Shown here: positions 1 to 9,368 of the stretch, piece by piece | Layout: each line of letters starts with the position of its first letter | Numbering within the stretch: the first letter of the stretch is position 1 | Source: Zhengella mangrovi | GTDB taxonomy: Bacteria > Pseudomonadota > Alphaproteobacteria > Rhizobiales > Rhizobiaceae | Direction: 5' to 3' | Assembly: GCF_002727065.1 (NCBI RefSeq) | Contig: NZ_PDVP01000003.1 | Span: 62,001 to 126,000, forward strand | DNA length: 64,000 bases | Notes under the pieces: generated by a model | Database searches by the model: none | The model's input: only the letters and a program-made list of their open reading frames with translations | What the model was told of the DNA's origin: nothing | Position numbers and translations under genes: made by a program

Positions 1-695
1 GCGGCGTCTGGTGGGCGGAGATCGAGACCAAGGGCGAGATCGCCCACGGTTCCATGCCGTTCCTCGGCGATTGCGCGGTCCGGCACATGGGCGCCGTGCT
101 GTCGGCCTTTGAGGAGGATCTCTTTCCCGCCCTCGACCGCAAGCAGACGCGCATGCCCGTCGTGCCGGAAGGCGCCCGACGGTCGACCCTGAACATCAAT
201 TCCATCCATGGCGGCCAGACCGACGACTACAGCGGCCTCCCCTCGCCAAATGTCCCCGACAGTTGCCGCCTGACCATCGATCGCCGGTTCCTGCTGGAAG
301 AGGACATCGCCGAGGTCAAGCGCGAGGTTGTCGCCATCCTGGAAAGGCTGAAGCGGGAACGCCCGAAATTCGACTTCTCGATCCGCGACATCATGGAGGT
401 CCTGCCGCTGATGACGGAAAAGGACGCCCCGGTGGTGCAGGCGGTGACGGAAGCCGTGCGCGAGGTGTTCGGCCGCGATCCCGACTACGTCATTTCACCT
501 GGCACCTACGACCAGAAGCACATGGCCCGCATCGGCCATCTCCACGATGCCATCGCCTATGGTCCGGGCATTCTCGACCTGGCCCACAAGCCCGACGAGT
601 GGGTCGGCATCGACGACATGGTCGAATCGGCGACCGTCATGGCGCTTGGCCTGGCTCGACTGCTGTTCGCCGGCCAGTCCGAGCGGCCGGGATGA
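1..695 (+). CDS. M20-family amidohydrolase (ArgE/DapE-like), 5' truncated by window edge
   Basis: The reading frame is open from base 3, so the gene begins outside the window and only the C-terminal ~230 residues are here. The first residues read into a peptidase-dimerisation domain (ETKGEIAHGSMPF, then GGQTDDYSGLPSPNVPDSC, then a RRF strand), as in acetylornithine deacetylase and succinyl-diaminopimelate desuccinylase relatives. The end (SPGTYDQKHMARIG, GPGILDLAHKPDEWV) matches the metal-binding catalytic domain of the M20 family; the last conserved His is probably in DLAHKPDEW. Such enzymes hydrolyse N-acyl amino acids or amidated compounds in the cytoplasm. The next genes encode a peptide-type ABC importer, so it may process an imported substrate. 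The exact substrate cannot be told. Confidence 0.85.
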   Translation, partial: GVWWAEIETKGEIAHGSMPFLGDCAVRHMGAVLSAFEEDLFPALDRKQTRMPVVPEGARRSTLNINSIHGGQTDDYSGLPSPNVPDSCRLTIDRRFLLEEDIAEVKREVVAILERLKRERPKFDFSIRDIMEVLPLMTEKDAPVVQAVTEAVREVFGRDPDYVISPGTYDQKHMARIGHLHDAIAYGPGILDLAHKPDEWVGIDDMVESATVMALGLARLLFAGQSERPG

Positions 696-806
696 ATGAC
701 CCGTGCGGATTGAAATCCTGCTGACAATCACGCCCATTGCTGATTAACTTCGCGCCAGGGCCGCCTGACGGCCGCGGAAAAACAGGGGAAACAGGTGAGG
801 TCTTCG

Positions 807-2291
807 ATGAAACCGATGAAATCCATTCTGGCAGCAAGCCTTTTCGTGCTGGCAACCGGCGTGTCCGCCTTTGCCGCACGCAGCGATCTCGTTCTGGGCA
901 TCGTCCTGGAGCCGCCGCATCTCGACCCGACTGCATCGGCCGCTGCCGCGGTGGACGAAGTGGTCTACGCCAACGTGTTCGAAGGCCTCACGCGCATCGG
1001 GCCGAACGGCCAGGTGGAACCCGCCCTCGCCGAGAAATGGGACATCTCCGAGGACGGCAAGACCTACACCTTCCATCTTCACACCGGGGTGAAGTTCCAC
1101 GATGGCACGGGCTTCGATGCGGAAGACGTGAAATTTTCTCTCGATCGCGCCCGTGCCGATGATTCCACCAACGCCCAGAAGGGTCTCTTCGCTGCCATTG
1201 ACAGCGTCGAGGTGGTCGACCCTGCGACGGTGAAGGTCATGCTCAAGCAGCCGCAGGGCGCCTTCCTCTACAACATGGGCTGGGGCGACGCGGTCATGGT
1301 GGCGCCGGAATCCGCCGGAACCAACAAGGAAAAGCCGGTCGGCACCGGTCCGTTCAAGTTCGAGAACTGGGCGAAGGGCTCGTCCATCACCATCGTCAAG
1401 AACCCCGACTACTGGGGTGATGCGGTCGCACTCGACAAGGCGGAATTCCGCATCGTGCCGGATGCCGCGGCCGCCGTGCCGGCCCTGCTTTCGGGCGATG
1501 TGCAGGCCTTCCCGCAGTTCCCTGCGGGCGATGCCCTGCCGCAGGTCCAGGCCGACCCCCGCTTCAAGGTCGTGATCGGCGCCACCGAGGGCGAGACCAT
1601 CCTCGCCACCAACAACAAGAAGCCGCCATTCGATAACATCAAGGTGCGTCAGGCCATTGCCCACACGCTCGACCGCAAGGCGATCATCGCCGGCGCTTCG
1701 GCTGGCGGCAACGGTGTGCCGATCGGCTCGCATTTCTCGCCGGCCAACAAGGATTACATCGACCTGACAGGCACCTACCCGCACGACATTGCCAAGGCCA
1801 AGGAACTGATGAAGGAAGCCGGGCTCGAGAACGGCTTCAAGGCCACGATCAAGCTGCCGCCTCCGGCCTATGCCCGCGATGGCGGCCAGATCATCGCCTC
1901 CGAGCTCAAGGAAATCGGCATCGACCTGGAAATCATCCCGGTGGAATGGGCGCAGTGGCTGGAGCAGGTCTTCAAGGGCAAGGACTACGACCTGACCATC
2001 GTTTCCCATACCGAGCCGAACGACATCGGCATCTACGCCCGCAAGGACTACTACTTCAACTATGACAATCCGGAGTTCGACAAGGTCATCGCCGACCTCG
2101 ACGTGACGGCCGATCCGGCCAAGCGGTCCGAACTGCTCAAGACCGCCCAGACCATCCTGGCCAAGGATGCCGTGAACGGCTTCCTGTTCGAACTGCCGAA
2201 GGTCGGCGTCTGGGATGCCAAGGTCGAAGGCCTCTGGGAAAACTCCCCGATCCAGGCCAATGACCTGACCAAGGTCCACTGGGTCGACTGA
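807..2291 (+). CDS. ABC transporter substrate-binding protein, family 5 (peptide/nickel/amine type)
   Basis: A periplasmic solute-binding protein of the DppA/OppA class, about 494 residues. It has a clear signal peptide (MKPMKSILAASLFVLATGVSAFAA) and the family hallmarks LEPPHLDPTASAAAAVDEVVYANVFEGL near the N terminus and LAEKWDISEDGKTYTFHLHTGVKFHDGT after it. I chose the ATG at 807 because AGGTGAGG lies 6 bases upstream; a GTG at 795 in the same frame is the alternative. It heads a four-gene importer operon (permeases at 2360 and 3304, fused ATPase at 4177). The upstream M20 hydrolase hints at an N-acyl or peptide substrate. The substrate is otherwise unknown. Confidence 0.93.
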   Translation: MKPMKSILAASLFVLATGVSAFAARSDLVLGIVLEPPHLDPTASAAAAVDEVVYANVFEGLTRIGPNGQVEPALAEKWDISEDGKTYTFHLHTGVKFHDGTGFDAEDVKFSLDRARADDSTNAQKGLFAAIDSVEVVDPATVKVMLKQPQGAFLYNMGWGDAVMVAPESAGTNKEKPVGTGPFKFENWAKGSSITIVKNPDYWGDAVALDKAEFRIVPDAAAAVPALLSGDVQAFPQFPAGDALPQVQADPRFKVVIGATEGETILATNNKKPPFDNIKVRQAIAHTLDRKAIIAGASAGGNGVPIGSHFSPANKDYIDLTGTYPHDIAKAKELMKEAGLENGFKATIKLPPPAYARDGGQIIASELKEIGIDLEIIPVEWAQWLEQVFKGKDYDLTIVSHTEPNDIGIYARKDYYFNYDNPEFDKVIADLDVTADPAKRSELLKTAQTILAKDAVNGFLFELPKVGVWDAKVEGLWENSPIQANDLTKVHWVD

Positions 2292-2359
2292 GATCCGGCC
2301 ATGAGACCGGCCGCCGCGCATCCAGCGGCGGCCGCTTGCAACGCTCCTTCCCGCCCGCG

Positions 2360-3307
2360 ATGACCGCCTATCTGCTCAAGCGCCTTGCCATCGGCATTCT
2401 CACGCTGCTGTTCGCCTCCGTGGTTGTTTTCGCGGTGCTTGAAGTCGTGCCCGGCGATCCTGCGCGCCTGATGCTGGGCATGAACGCGACCGAGGATGCG
2501 GTCCAGGCCCTGCGCGAACAGATGGGCCTCAACCTCCCGCTCGTAACGCGCTACGTCACCTGGCTTGCGGCCTTCGCGACCGGCGATTTCGGCCGCTCGC
2601 TCACCTATTCGGTTCCCGTCATCGACCTCGTCGCCGAACGCCTCGTTGTCTCCCTGCCACTCGCCCTTCTGGCCCTGGCCCTTTCCACCGTGATCGCCAT
2701 TCCCGCCGGACTGTTCGCCGCTGCCCGGCGGGGCCGCTTTGCCGACACGGCCACCATGGGACTGGCGCAGGTGGGAGTCGCCATTCCCAATTTCTGGCTG
2801 GCGCTGCTTCTCGTCTATGTCTTTGCCGTCTGGCTGCGCCTCGTGCCGGCCGGCGGCTTCCCGGGCTGGGGCAACGGCTTCTGGGCCGGCATCAAGGCAC
2901 TGCTGATGCCCGCTGTCGCACTTGCCCTGCCCCAGGCAGCCATCCTGGCCCGCGTCACCCGATCCGCGCTCATCGAGGTGCTGGGCGAGGATTACATCCG
3001 CACCGCCCGCGCCAAGGGCCTGCCACGCAGGCGGGTGCTCTGGCGCCATGCCCTGCGCAACGCACTCATCCCGGTCCTCACCATCATGGGCCTGCAGTTT
3101 GCCTTCCTGCTCGCCGGCACGATCATCATCGAGAACGTCTTCTACCTGCCGGGCCTCGGCCGCCTGCTCTTCCAGGCCATCACCCAGCGCGACCTGATCG
3201 TGGTGGAAAGCGTCATCATGCTGCTGGTCGCCGCCGTCATCGTCGTCAATGTCCTCGTTGATCTCTCCTATGCCGCCGTCGACCCGCGCCTGAGGACCCG
3301 CCGATGA
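2360..3307 (+). CDS. ABC transporter permease, DppB type
   Basis: Inner-membrane permease of a peptide-type importer, about 315 residues. The N terminus MTAYLLKRLAIGILTLLFASVVVFAVLEVVPGDPARLMLG is typical of DppB/GsiC. The C-terminal half carries the ABC-ATPase contact loop (EVLGEDYIRTARAKGLPRRRVLWRHALRNALIPVLT). About six membrane segments are visible. An in-frame TTG at 2336 is possible, but ATG 2360 matches the family start. The stop overlaps the next permease start in an ATGA (3304-3307), so the two are probably translationally coupled and form a heterodimer. Confidence 0.93.
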   Translation: MTAYLLKRLAIGILTLLFASVVVFAVLEVVPGDPARLMLGMNATEDAVQALREQMGLNLPLVTRYVTWLAAFATGDFGRSLTYSVPVIDLVAERLVVSLPLALLALALSTVIAIPAGLFAAARRGRFADTATMGLAQVGVAIPNFWLALLLVYVFAVWLRLVPAGGFPGWGNGFWAGIKALLMPAVALALPQAAILARVTRSALIEVLGEDYIRTARAKGLPRRRVLWRHALRNALIPVLTIMGLQFAFLLAGTIIIENVFYLPGLGRLLFQAITQRDLIVVESVIMLLVAAVIVVNVLVDLSYAAVDPRLRTRR

Positions 3308-4173
3308 CCACGACGACGCCCGACGAAGCCGAGAACTGGCAGGCGCTGGCCGTCAAGGCGCTGAAGAACCGTTCCTTCCTGCTCGGGCTGGTCATCACTC
3401 TTCTGGTCGCGCTGATGGCCTTGGTCTCCTTTTTCTGGACGCCCTTCGACGTCACCGACCTGCCGGTGACCAACCGCATGCAGCCGCCGACCGCCGAGCA
3501 CTGGTTCGGAACGGACCATTTCGGCCGCGACATCTTCTCCATGATCATGGTCGGCGCCCGCAATTCCATCGCCGTCGCCTTCGTCGCCGTCGCCATCGGC
3601 ATGGGACTCGGCGTGCCGCTCGGCTGCTGGGCCGCCGCCCGGCGCGGATGGGTCGACGAGGCGCTGATGCGCTTCAACGATGTCATCTTCGCCTTCCCCG
3701 CCCTGCTCTCGGCGGTCATGATCACGGCCATTTTCGGCCCCGGCGCGATCAATGCCATCATCGCCATCGGCATCTTCAACGTACCGGTCTTCGCCCGTGT
3801 CGCCCGGGCGGGTGCGCTGTCCATCTGGCCGCGTGAATACATACTTGCCGCCCGCGCATCAGGCAAGAACGCGACCCAGATCACCGTCGAGCACATCCTG
3901 CCGAACATCGCCTCCATCCTGCTGGTCCAGGGCACCATCCAGTTCGCCCTCGGCATCCTCGCCGAGGCCGGCTTGTCCTATGTCGGCTTTGGCGCACAGC
4001 CGCCGATGCCAAGTTGGGGGCGCATGCTGTTCGAGGCGCAGACACGGATGATCATCGCCCCTCACATGGCGATCTTCCCCGGCCTCGCCATTGTCGTCAC
4101 GGTGCTGGGCCTCAACCTGCTTGGCGACGGTCTGCGCGACCTGCTCGACCCGAAGACCAGGCGGGAGCGCTGA
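3304..4173 (+). CDS. ABC transporter permease, DppC type
   Basis: Second permease, 289 residues. It has the cytoplasmic N-terminal stretch and periplasmic FGTDHFGRDIFSMIMVGARNSIAVA typical of DppC/OppC, and the EAA-type loop REYILAARASGKNATQITVEHILPNI. It ends with GLNLLGDGLRDLLDPKTRRER, a family-typical ending in which the GDGLRDLLDP motif is nearly invariant. Starts inside the stop of the preceding permease and ends three bases before the ATPase gene, so all four genes are one transcription unit. Confidence 0.93.
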   Translation: MTTTTPDEAENWQALAVKALKNRSFLLGLVITLLVALMALVSFFWTPFDVTDLPVTNRMQPPTAEHWFGTDHFGRDIFSMIMVGARNSIAVAFVAVAIGMGLGVPLGCWAAARRGWVDEALMRFNDVIFAFPALLSAVMITAIFGPGAINAIIAIGIFNVPVFARVARAGALSIWPREYILAARASGKNATQITVEHILPNIASILLVQGTIQFALGILAEAGLSYVGFGAQPPMPSWGRMLFEAQTRMIIAPHMAIFPGLAIVVTVLGLNLLGDGLRDLLDPKTRRER

Positions 4174-4176
4174 GCG

Positions 4177-5838
4177 ATGGCGCAAACCCTGCTGCATATC
4201 GAGAACCTCTCGCTTGCCATCGGAAAGGCAGACATCCTTTCCCATGTCGACATGCGCATCGACCGTGGCGAAGTGCTGGGACTGGTCGGCGAATCCGGTT
4301 CTGGCAAATCCATGACCGCGCTCGCCATCATGCAACTCCTGCCTCATGCCGCGCACGCGTCCGGGCGCATCCTTTTCGATGGCGCCGATCTGCTGACGCG
4401 CACCGAAGACCAGATGTGCGCCCTGCGTGGCGATGACATCGGCATGGTCTTCCAGGAACCGATGACGGCGCTGAACCCGGTCAAGACGATCGGCGAACAG
4501 GTGGCCGAAGGCATCCGCTGGCATACCCGCTGCTCGCGCGCCGAGGCTGAGGAGCGCACCCGTGCCATCCTCGACCGGGTCGGCCTGCCGCAGTCAAGAT
4601 TCCCGCTCTCGCGCTTTCCCCACGAACTCTCCGGCGGCCAGCGCCAGCGCGTTGTCATCGCCATCGCCTGTGCCCTGAAGCCGCGGCTGCTCATCGCTGA
4701 CGAGCCGACCACGGCGCTCGATGTCGTCCTGCAGGCGCAGATCCTCGACCTGCTGCGCGACCTTGTCGAGGAAAACCGCATGGGCCTGCTGCTGATCAGC
4801 CACGATCTGGCCGTGGTCGCCGACATGGCGGACCGGCTCGTCGTGATGCGCCATGGCAAGGTCATGGAACAGGGCGAGACGGCCTCGACGCTCAAGCGCC
4901 AGGAACATCCCTACACCCGCCAGCTCGCCGAGGCATCGATGCACGTGCCGGCGGCGCGCCAGGCTGCCCCGGCCCGTCCGCGAACGGACGATGCCGGTGG
5001 CAATGCATCGCCGGAAACTCCCCCGCTCCTCGCCGTCGACAAGGTCGTGCGCGACTACGCCGGCCGCCGTACGTCCCTTTTCTCCCGGCCGGCGCCTTTC
5101 CGCGCCGTCGATGATGTCTCATTTTCCATGGAGCCCGGCCATTCCGTGGCGCTGGTTGGCCGCTCGGGCTGCGGAAAATCGACGCTGGCCCGGATGATCC
5201 TGGCGCTGGACCAGCCAACCGGCGGCGCCATCCGCCTTGCCGGACAGGACCTCTCCCATCTTGAGGGCGAGGCGCTGCGCCCATTCCGCCGCCGCATGCA
5301 GGTGGTGTTCCAGGATCCCTACGGATCCTTCAACCCGCGACACAAGGTGGAACGCCTCGTCGCCGAACCGCTTCACCTGCTCGACAGCCAGCCGTCACGC
5401 AGCGAACGCCGCGAACGCGTGGCCGAAGCGCTTGCCGAAGTCCACATGCCGCCCGACAGCATGGATCGCTACCCGCACGAATTCTCCGGCGGGCAGCGTC
5501 AGCGCATCTCGATTGCCCGCGCCGTCATCACCCGGCCAGACCTGATTGTCGCCGACGAGCCTGTGTCGGCACTGGACGTTTCCATCCGCGCCCAGATCCT
5601 GGACCTCTTTGCCGAGTTGAACGGCAAGCTGCGCCTTGCCTACCTCTTCATCACCCACGACCTGACAGTCGCGCGTGCAATCACCGACGAGGTCATGGTC
5701 ATGCATGAAGGCCGGATCGTGGAACGCGGCAGCACGGCGGACGTGCTGTCGGCGCCGCGCCATGAGGCGACAAGGGCGCTGGTGGACGCGGCACCGGATC
5801 TCGAGCGCGCGATAGCCCGGCGCCTGTCCCGCGCCTGA
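4177..5838 (+). CDS. Dipeptide-type ABC transporter ATPase, two cassettes fused (DppD-DppF)
   Basis: A 553-residue protein with two complete nucleotide-binding domains in tandem. Cassette 1: Walker A GESGSGKS near residues 38-45, signature ELSGGQRQR near 150, Walker B LLIADEP near 170. Cassette 2: Walker A GRSGCGKS near 328-335, signature FSGGQRQR near 435, Walker B LIVADEP near 456. A linker rich in Ala and Pro (about 255-280) joins them. One such polypeptide can replace the usual DppD plus DppF pair, as in GsiA-type importers. It completes the importer started at 807. Confidence 0.94.
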   Translation: MAQTLLHIENLSLAIGKADILSHVDMRIDRGEVLGLVGESGSGKSMTALAIMQLLPHAAHASGRILFDGADLLTRTEDQMCALRGDDIGMVFQEPMTALNPVKTIGEQVAEGIRWHTRCSRAEAEERTRAILDRVGLPQSRFPLSRFPHELSGGQRQRVVIAIACALKPRLLIADEPTTALDVVLQAQILDLLRDLVEENRMGLLLISHDLAVVADMADRLVVMRHGKVMEQGETASTLKRQEHPYTRQLAEASMHVPAARQAAPARPRTDDAGGNASPETPPLLAVDKVVRDYAGRRTSLFSRPAPFRAVDDVSFSMEPGHSVALVGRSGCGKSTLARMILALDQPTGGAIRLAGQDLSHLEGEALRPFRRRMQVVFQDPYGSFNPRHKVERLVAEPLHLLDSQPSRSERRERVAEALAEVHMPPDSMDRYPHEFSGGQRQRISIARAVITRPDLIVADEPVSALDVSIRAQILDLFAELNGKLRLAYLFITHDLTVARAITDEVMVMHEGRIVERGSTADVLSAPRHEATRALVDAAPDLERAIARRLSRA

Positions 5839-5842
5839 CAGG

Positions 5843-6259
5843 TCAGGCCGCGCCGGAGTCCTCGTTGAGCTTCTCGATGGTCCGGCGGATCAGTGCCGCT
5901 TCGCGTTCGTCGAGATTGTGGTCGGAGCGCGCGATCGCTTCCATGTGCTCGACCAGCGCCTTCTTGCGCTCGTAGGGCATGGCCCTGAAGATCTCCGCCG
6001 CCTGCTTGCCGGATGTCTCGTAGCCGAATTCGTGCAGGTACCGGACCACTTCGGCGAAGCTGTCCGGCTCGATCCCGAACGCTTCCTTGGCGATGCGCTT
6101 GAGCATCTCCATTTCCGACTGTTCCACCTTTCCGTCGGCCAGCGCGACGCGGAACAGCAGCAGGAGTTCGGCCGTGATCGAGGGATCCCTCGCGACTTTC
6201 TTCACTGCCGGATCGCCTTCGAAAAAGGCCACCAGCTTTTCCAGGATTCCGGACGTCAT
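5843..6259 (-). CDS. TerB-like tellurite-resistance family protein
   Basis: A 138-residue all-helical cytoplasmic protein. The segment AELLLLFRVALADGKVEQSEMEMLKRIAKEAFGI followed by IARSDHNLDEREAALIRRTIEKL has the acidic helix-pair pattern of the TerB/DjlA-like fold. I chose the ATG at 6259 because AGAGGGGG lies about 8 bases upstream; ATG 6265 is too close to it and GTG 6289 has no ribosome site. It converges on the importer operon with only 4 bases between stops. TerB-like domains are assigned to metal or stress sensing, but nothing here shows a tellurite role. Confidence 0.8.
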   Translation of the reverse strand: MTSGILEKLVAFFEGDPAVKKVARDPSITAELLLLFRVALADGKVEQSEMEMLKRIAKEAFGIEPDSFAEVVRYLHEFGYETSGKQAAEIFRAMPYERKKALVEHMEAIARSDHNLDEREAALIRRTIEKLNEDSGAA

Positions 6260-6392
6260 GGACATGTCCCCCTCTTCCCGCGCGAACACGATTCCCCCCG
6301 AACCATGCTAACCGCTGTTTTCCCTTGCGCAAGATGGCCGGTCGTGCTGCAAACCGCCGTTCCGCGCGTTTCGTCGCGGCCACGGATGCATC

Positions 6393-7175
6393 ATGATCGA
6401 CCTGACCCTTGAAACCGCAGCCCTGCTTGCCGCTGCCGCCTTCGTGGCCGGCTTCATCGATGCCATTGCCGGCGGCGGCGGCCTGATCACGGTTCCCTCG
6501 CTTCTGCTGGCCGGCTTCGATCCCGTCGTAGCACTCGGCACGAACAAGCTGCAGAGCCTGTTCGGGTCCGGATCGGCGACGCTCGCCTATGCCTCGAAGG
6601 GCCACGTCGACCTGAAGCGGCAACTGCCGGCAGCGGTGGCGTCCTGCCTCGGCGCCATCGGCGGCGCGCTGCTGGCCACCGTGCTGCCCGGGTCGGTGCT
6701 CAAGGCCGTCCTTCCAGTCCTGCTGGTCGCCATCGCGCTCTATTTCGCCTTCAAGCCGGCCCTGTCCGACATCGACCGCGCCCAGCGCATCGCCCCCTTC
6801 CTGTTTTCCTTCACCGCGGTCCCGCTGATCGGGTTCTATGACGGCGTGTTCGGCCCGGGCACCGGGTCCTTCTTCATGCTCGCCTACGTCGGACTGGCCG
6901 GCTACGGCGTCTTGAAGGCGACCGCCCATACCAAGGTGATGAATTTCGCCTCGAACATCGGCGGCTTCGCTGCCTTCACCGCTGTTGGCGTGGTCGCGTG
7001 GAAAGCCGGTCTCGTCATGGGCGCCATGCAGTTTGCCGGCGCCCGCCTTGGCGCCCATTTCGCCATGCGGAACGGCGCCCGCATCATCAAGCCGCTTCTG
7101 GTCATAACCTGCACGGTGCTCGCCGCCCGCCTTGTCATGGATCCGGAAAACCCGTTGCGCCTCATCTTCTCCTGA
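6393..7175 (+). CDS. TSUP-family membrane transporter (TauE/SafE)
   Basis: A 260-residue membrane protein with about seven to eight hydrophobic segments and the family signatures AGFIDAIAGGGGLITVPSLLLAG near the N terminus and GFYDGVFGPGTGSFFMLAYVGLAGYGVLKATAHTKVMNFASNIG in the second half. The two related halves of this family each contain the GGGG or GPGTG turn. Members export or exchange sulfite, sulfonates and other organic anions. The substrate here is not indicated by context. It stands alone between a TerB-like gene and valine-catabolic genes. Confidence 0.92.
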   Translation: MIDLTLETAALLAAAAFVAGFIDAIAGGGGLITVPSLLLAGFDPVVALGTNKLQSLFGSGSATLAYASKGHVDLKRQLPAAVASCLGAIGGALLATVLPGSVLKAVLPVLLVAIALYFAFKPALSDIDRAQRIAPFLFSFTAVPLIGFYDGVFGPGTGSFFMLAYVGLAGYGVLKATAHTKVMNFASNIGGFAAFTAVGVVAWKAGLVMGAMQFAGARLGAHFAMRNGARIIKPLLVITCTVLAARLVMDPENPLRLIFS

Positions 7176-7285
7176 GCGGGCGCACATCGGTTGTGCGGCA
7201 ATTGTGTACGGGCAACCCATGTTGCTTGCCGCCCGCCTTGGTCTAGACTTGGCAACAAGAGGAATTCGACGTTCGGGAGGATGCC

Positions 7286-8452
7286 ATGGACGCAAGTGTC
7301 GATATGAATGCCGGCCAGTTCGAACTGAACGAGGACCAGCGCGCCATCCAGGAAATGGCCCGCGCCTTCGCCGACGACCGCGTTGCCCCCAATGCGCTGG
7401 AATGGGACAAGGCCCGTCACTTCCCCGATGATGTCATCCGCGAGACCGGGCCCCTTGGCTTTGGCGGCATCTACGTGCGCGACGATGTCGGCGGCTCCGC
7501 CCTTTCGCGCCTGGACGCCGTGCTCGTCTTCGAGGCCCTGTCGACGGCCTGCCCGGCCTTTTCGTCCTTCATCTCGATCCACAATATGGCCGCCTGGATG
7601 ATTGACACCTTCGGCAACGAGGAACAGCGGCAGCGCTTCCTGCCGAAACTGACGTCGATGGAACTGCTTGCCGGCTACTGCCTGACCGAGCCGGGTGCCG
7701 GGTCGGATGCAGCCGCGCTGAAGACGAAGGCCATCCGTGATGGCGACCATTACGTGATCAACGGTGCCAAGCAGTTCATTTCCGGCGCCGGCGCCAATGA
7801 CATCTACGTCGCCATGGTCCGCACCGGCGGTGAAGGCCCGTCCGGCATTTCCACCATCGTCGTCGAGAAGGGAACGCCGGGTCTCTCCTTCGGTGCGCCC
7901 GAGAACAAGATGGGCTGGCACATGCAGCCTACCGCCCAGGTGATATTCGACGATTGCCGCGTCCCCGCGGAAAACCTGCTGTCAGACGAGGGAATGGGCT
8001 TCAAGATCGCCATGGCCGGCCTCGACGGCGGCCGGCTGAACATCGCCGCCTGTTCGCTGGGCGGCGCGACGAGCGCCATCGAGAAGGCCGTTCAATATGC
8101 CTCCGAGCGCAAGGCCTTCGGCAAGGCGATCAACCAGTTCCAGTCGCTGCAGTTCAAGCTGGCCGACATGGAGATCGACCTCGCAGCGGCCCGCCAGTTG
8201 CTTTACACCGCCGCCTCAAAGCTCGACCGCAAGACGCCTGACGCGTCGAAATGGTCCGCCATGGCCAAGCGGTTCGTTACCGACGCCGGGTTCCAGATCG
8301 CCAATGACGCGCTCCAGGTCCACGGCGGCTACGGCTATCTTCACGACTACGGCATGGAGAAGCTGGTGCGCGACCTGCGCGTTCACCAGATCCTCGAAGG
8401 CACCAACGAGATCATGCGCATGATCGTCGCCCGGCACATGATCGGCCGGTAA
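7286..8452 (+). CDS. Acyl-CoA dehydrogenase, probably isobutyryl-CoA dehydrogenase
   Basis: A 388-residue flavin dehydrogenase with the three-domain ACAD layout: helical N-terminal part, central strand with GYCLTEPGAGSDAAALKT and the FISGAGANDIYVAMVRT segment, and C-terminal ERKAFGKAINQFQ and QVHGGYGYLHDYGMEKLVRDLRVHQILEGTNEIMRMIVAR. The probable catalytic Glu is in the QILEGTNEIM stretch, as in short/branched-chain members. GGGAGG lies 5 bases before the start. The partner gene immediately downstream is 3-hydroxyisobutyrate dehydrogenase, which makes isobutyryl-CoA (valine catabolism) the likely substrate. Confidence 0.9.
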   Translation: MDASVDMNAGQFELNEDQRAIQEMARAFADDRVAPNALEWDKARHFPDDVIRETGPLGFGGIYVRDDVGGSALSRLDAVLVFEALSTACPAFSSFISIHNMAAWMIDTFGNEEQRQRFLPKLTSMELLAGYCLTEPGAGSDAAALKTKAIRDGDHYVINGAKQFISGAGANDIYVAMVRTGGEGPSGISTIVVEKGTPGLSFGAPENKMGWHMQPTAQVIFDDCRVPAENLLSDEGMGFKIAMAGLDGGRLNIAACSLGGATSAIEKAVQYASERKAFGKAINQFQSLQFKLADMEIDLAAARQLLYTAASKLDRKTPDASKWSAMAKRFVTDAGFQIANDALQVHGGYGYLHDYGMEKLVRDLRVHQILEGTNEIMRMIVARHMIGR

Positions 8453-8483
8453 GCGAATCCAGGCGCGACAGGAGGAGACGAAC

Positions 8484-9368
8484 ATGACCACGATCGCATT
8501 CATCGGCCTCGGCAACATGGGCAACCCCATGGCCGCCAACCTCGTCAAGGCCGGCCACCAGGTCCAGGGCTTCGACCTTGTACCCGAGAACCTGCGCATC
8601 GCCGGCGAGAACGGCGTGACCGTCATGGCCAACGCCGCCGCCGCCGTGCGCGAGGCGGACGTCATCATCACCATGCTGCCGGCCGGCAAGCACGTGCTCG
8701 CCGTGTACAACGATATCGTCGCTGCAGCCGACCGCGCGGCCCTTTTCATCGATTCCTCCACGATTGACGTCGACTCCGCCCGCAAGGCGCATGCCATCGC
8801 CGATGCGGCCGGCATGCAGTCGCTGGACGCCCCGGTTTCCGGCGGTGTCGGCGGTGCAGAGGCCGGAACGCTCACCTTCATGTGCGGCGGCAGCGCCGAG
8901 GCTTTCAAGCGTGCCGAGGCCTATCTCTCCGTGATGGGCAAGAAGGTGGTTCATTGCGGCGATGCCGGCAACGGCCAGGCCGCGAAGATTTGCAACAACA
9001 TGATCCTCGGCATCTCCATGATCGGCGTCGGCGAGGCGTTCGCGCTGGCCGAAAAGCTCGGCCTTTCCCACCAGGCGCTGTTCGACGTCGCCTCCACCTC
9101 CTCCGGCCAGTGCTGGTCGCTGACCACCTATTGCCCTGTTCCGGGACCGGTCCCCTCTTCACCCGCCAACAACGGCTACAAGCCTGGCTTTGCCGCCGCC
9201 CTGATGCTGAAGGATCTGCGCCTTGCCCAGGAAGCCGCGCAGGGCGCCGGTGCCTCCACGCCGCTCGGCGCCGAGGCTGCACAGCTCTATTCGCTGTTCA
9301 ATGCGCAGGGCAACGGCGACACCGATTTCTCCGGGATCATCAACTTCCTGCGGGGCCGCGAAGGTTGA
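8484..9368 (+). CDS. mmsB: 3-hydroxyisobutyrate dehydrogenase
   Basis: A 294-residue NAD-dependent beta-hydroxyacid dehydrogenase. N terminus TTIAFIGLGNMGNPMAANLVKAGHQVQGFD is the dinucleotide-binding motif plus family signature. FIDSSTIDVDSARK and DAPVSGGVGGAEAGTLTFMCGG form the substrate-binding Ser/Gly loop, and GNGQAAKICNNMILG contains the catalytic Lys. It oxidises 3-hydroxyisobutyrate to methylmalonate semialdehyde in valine breakdown. A strong AGGAGG-type site precedes the ATG. It follows the acyl-CoA dehydrogenase by 31 bases and is surely co-transcribed. Confidence 0.94.
   Translation: MTTIAFIGLGNMGNPMAANLVKAGHQVQGFDLVPENLRIAGENGVTVMANAAAAVREADVIITMLPAGKHVLAVYNDIVAAADRAALFIDSSTIDVDSARKAHAIADAAGMQSLDAPVSGGVGGAEAGTLTFMCGGSAEAFKRAEAYLSVMGKKVVHCGDAGNGQAAKICNNMILGISMIGVGEAFALAEKLGLSHQALFDVASTSSGQCWSLTTYCPVPGPVPSSPANNGYKPGFAAALMLKDLRLAQEAAQGAGASTPLGAEAAQLYSLFNAQGNGDTDFSGIINFLRGREG

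Noticed and set aside
744-2321. A long open frame on the minus strand opposite to the substrate-binding protein
   Set aside because: It is the antisense shadow of a GC-rich gene; it has no ribosome site and its sequence is low-complexity and unlike any family.
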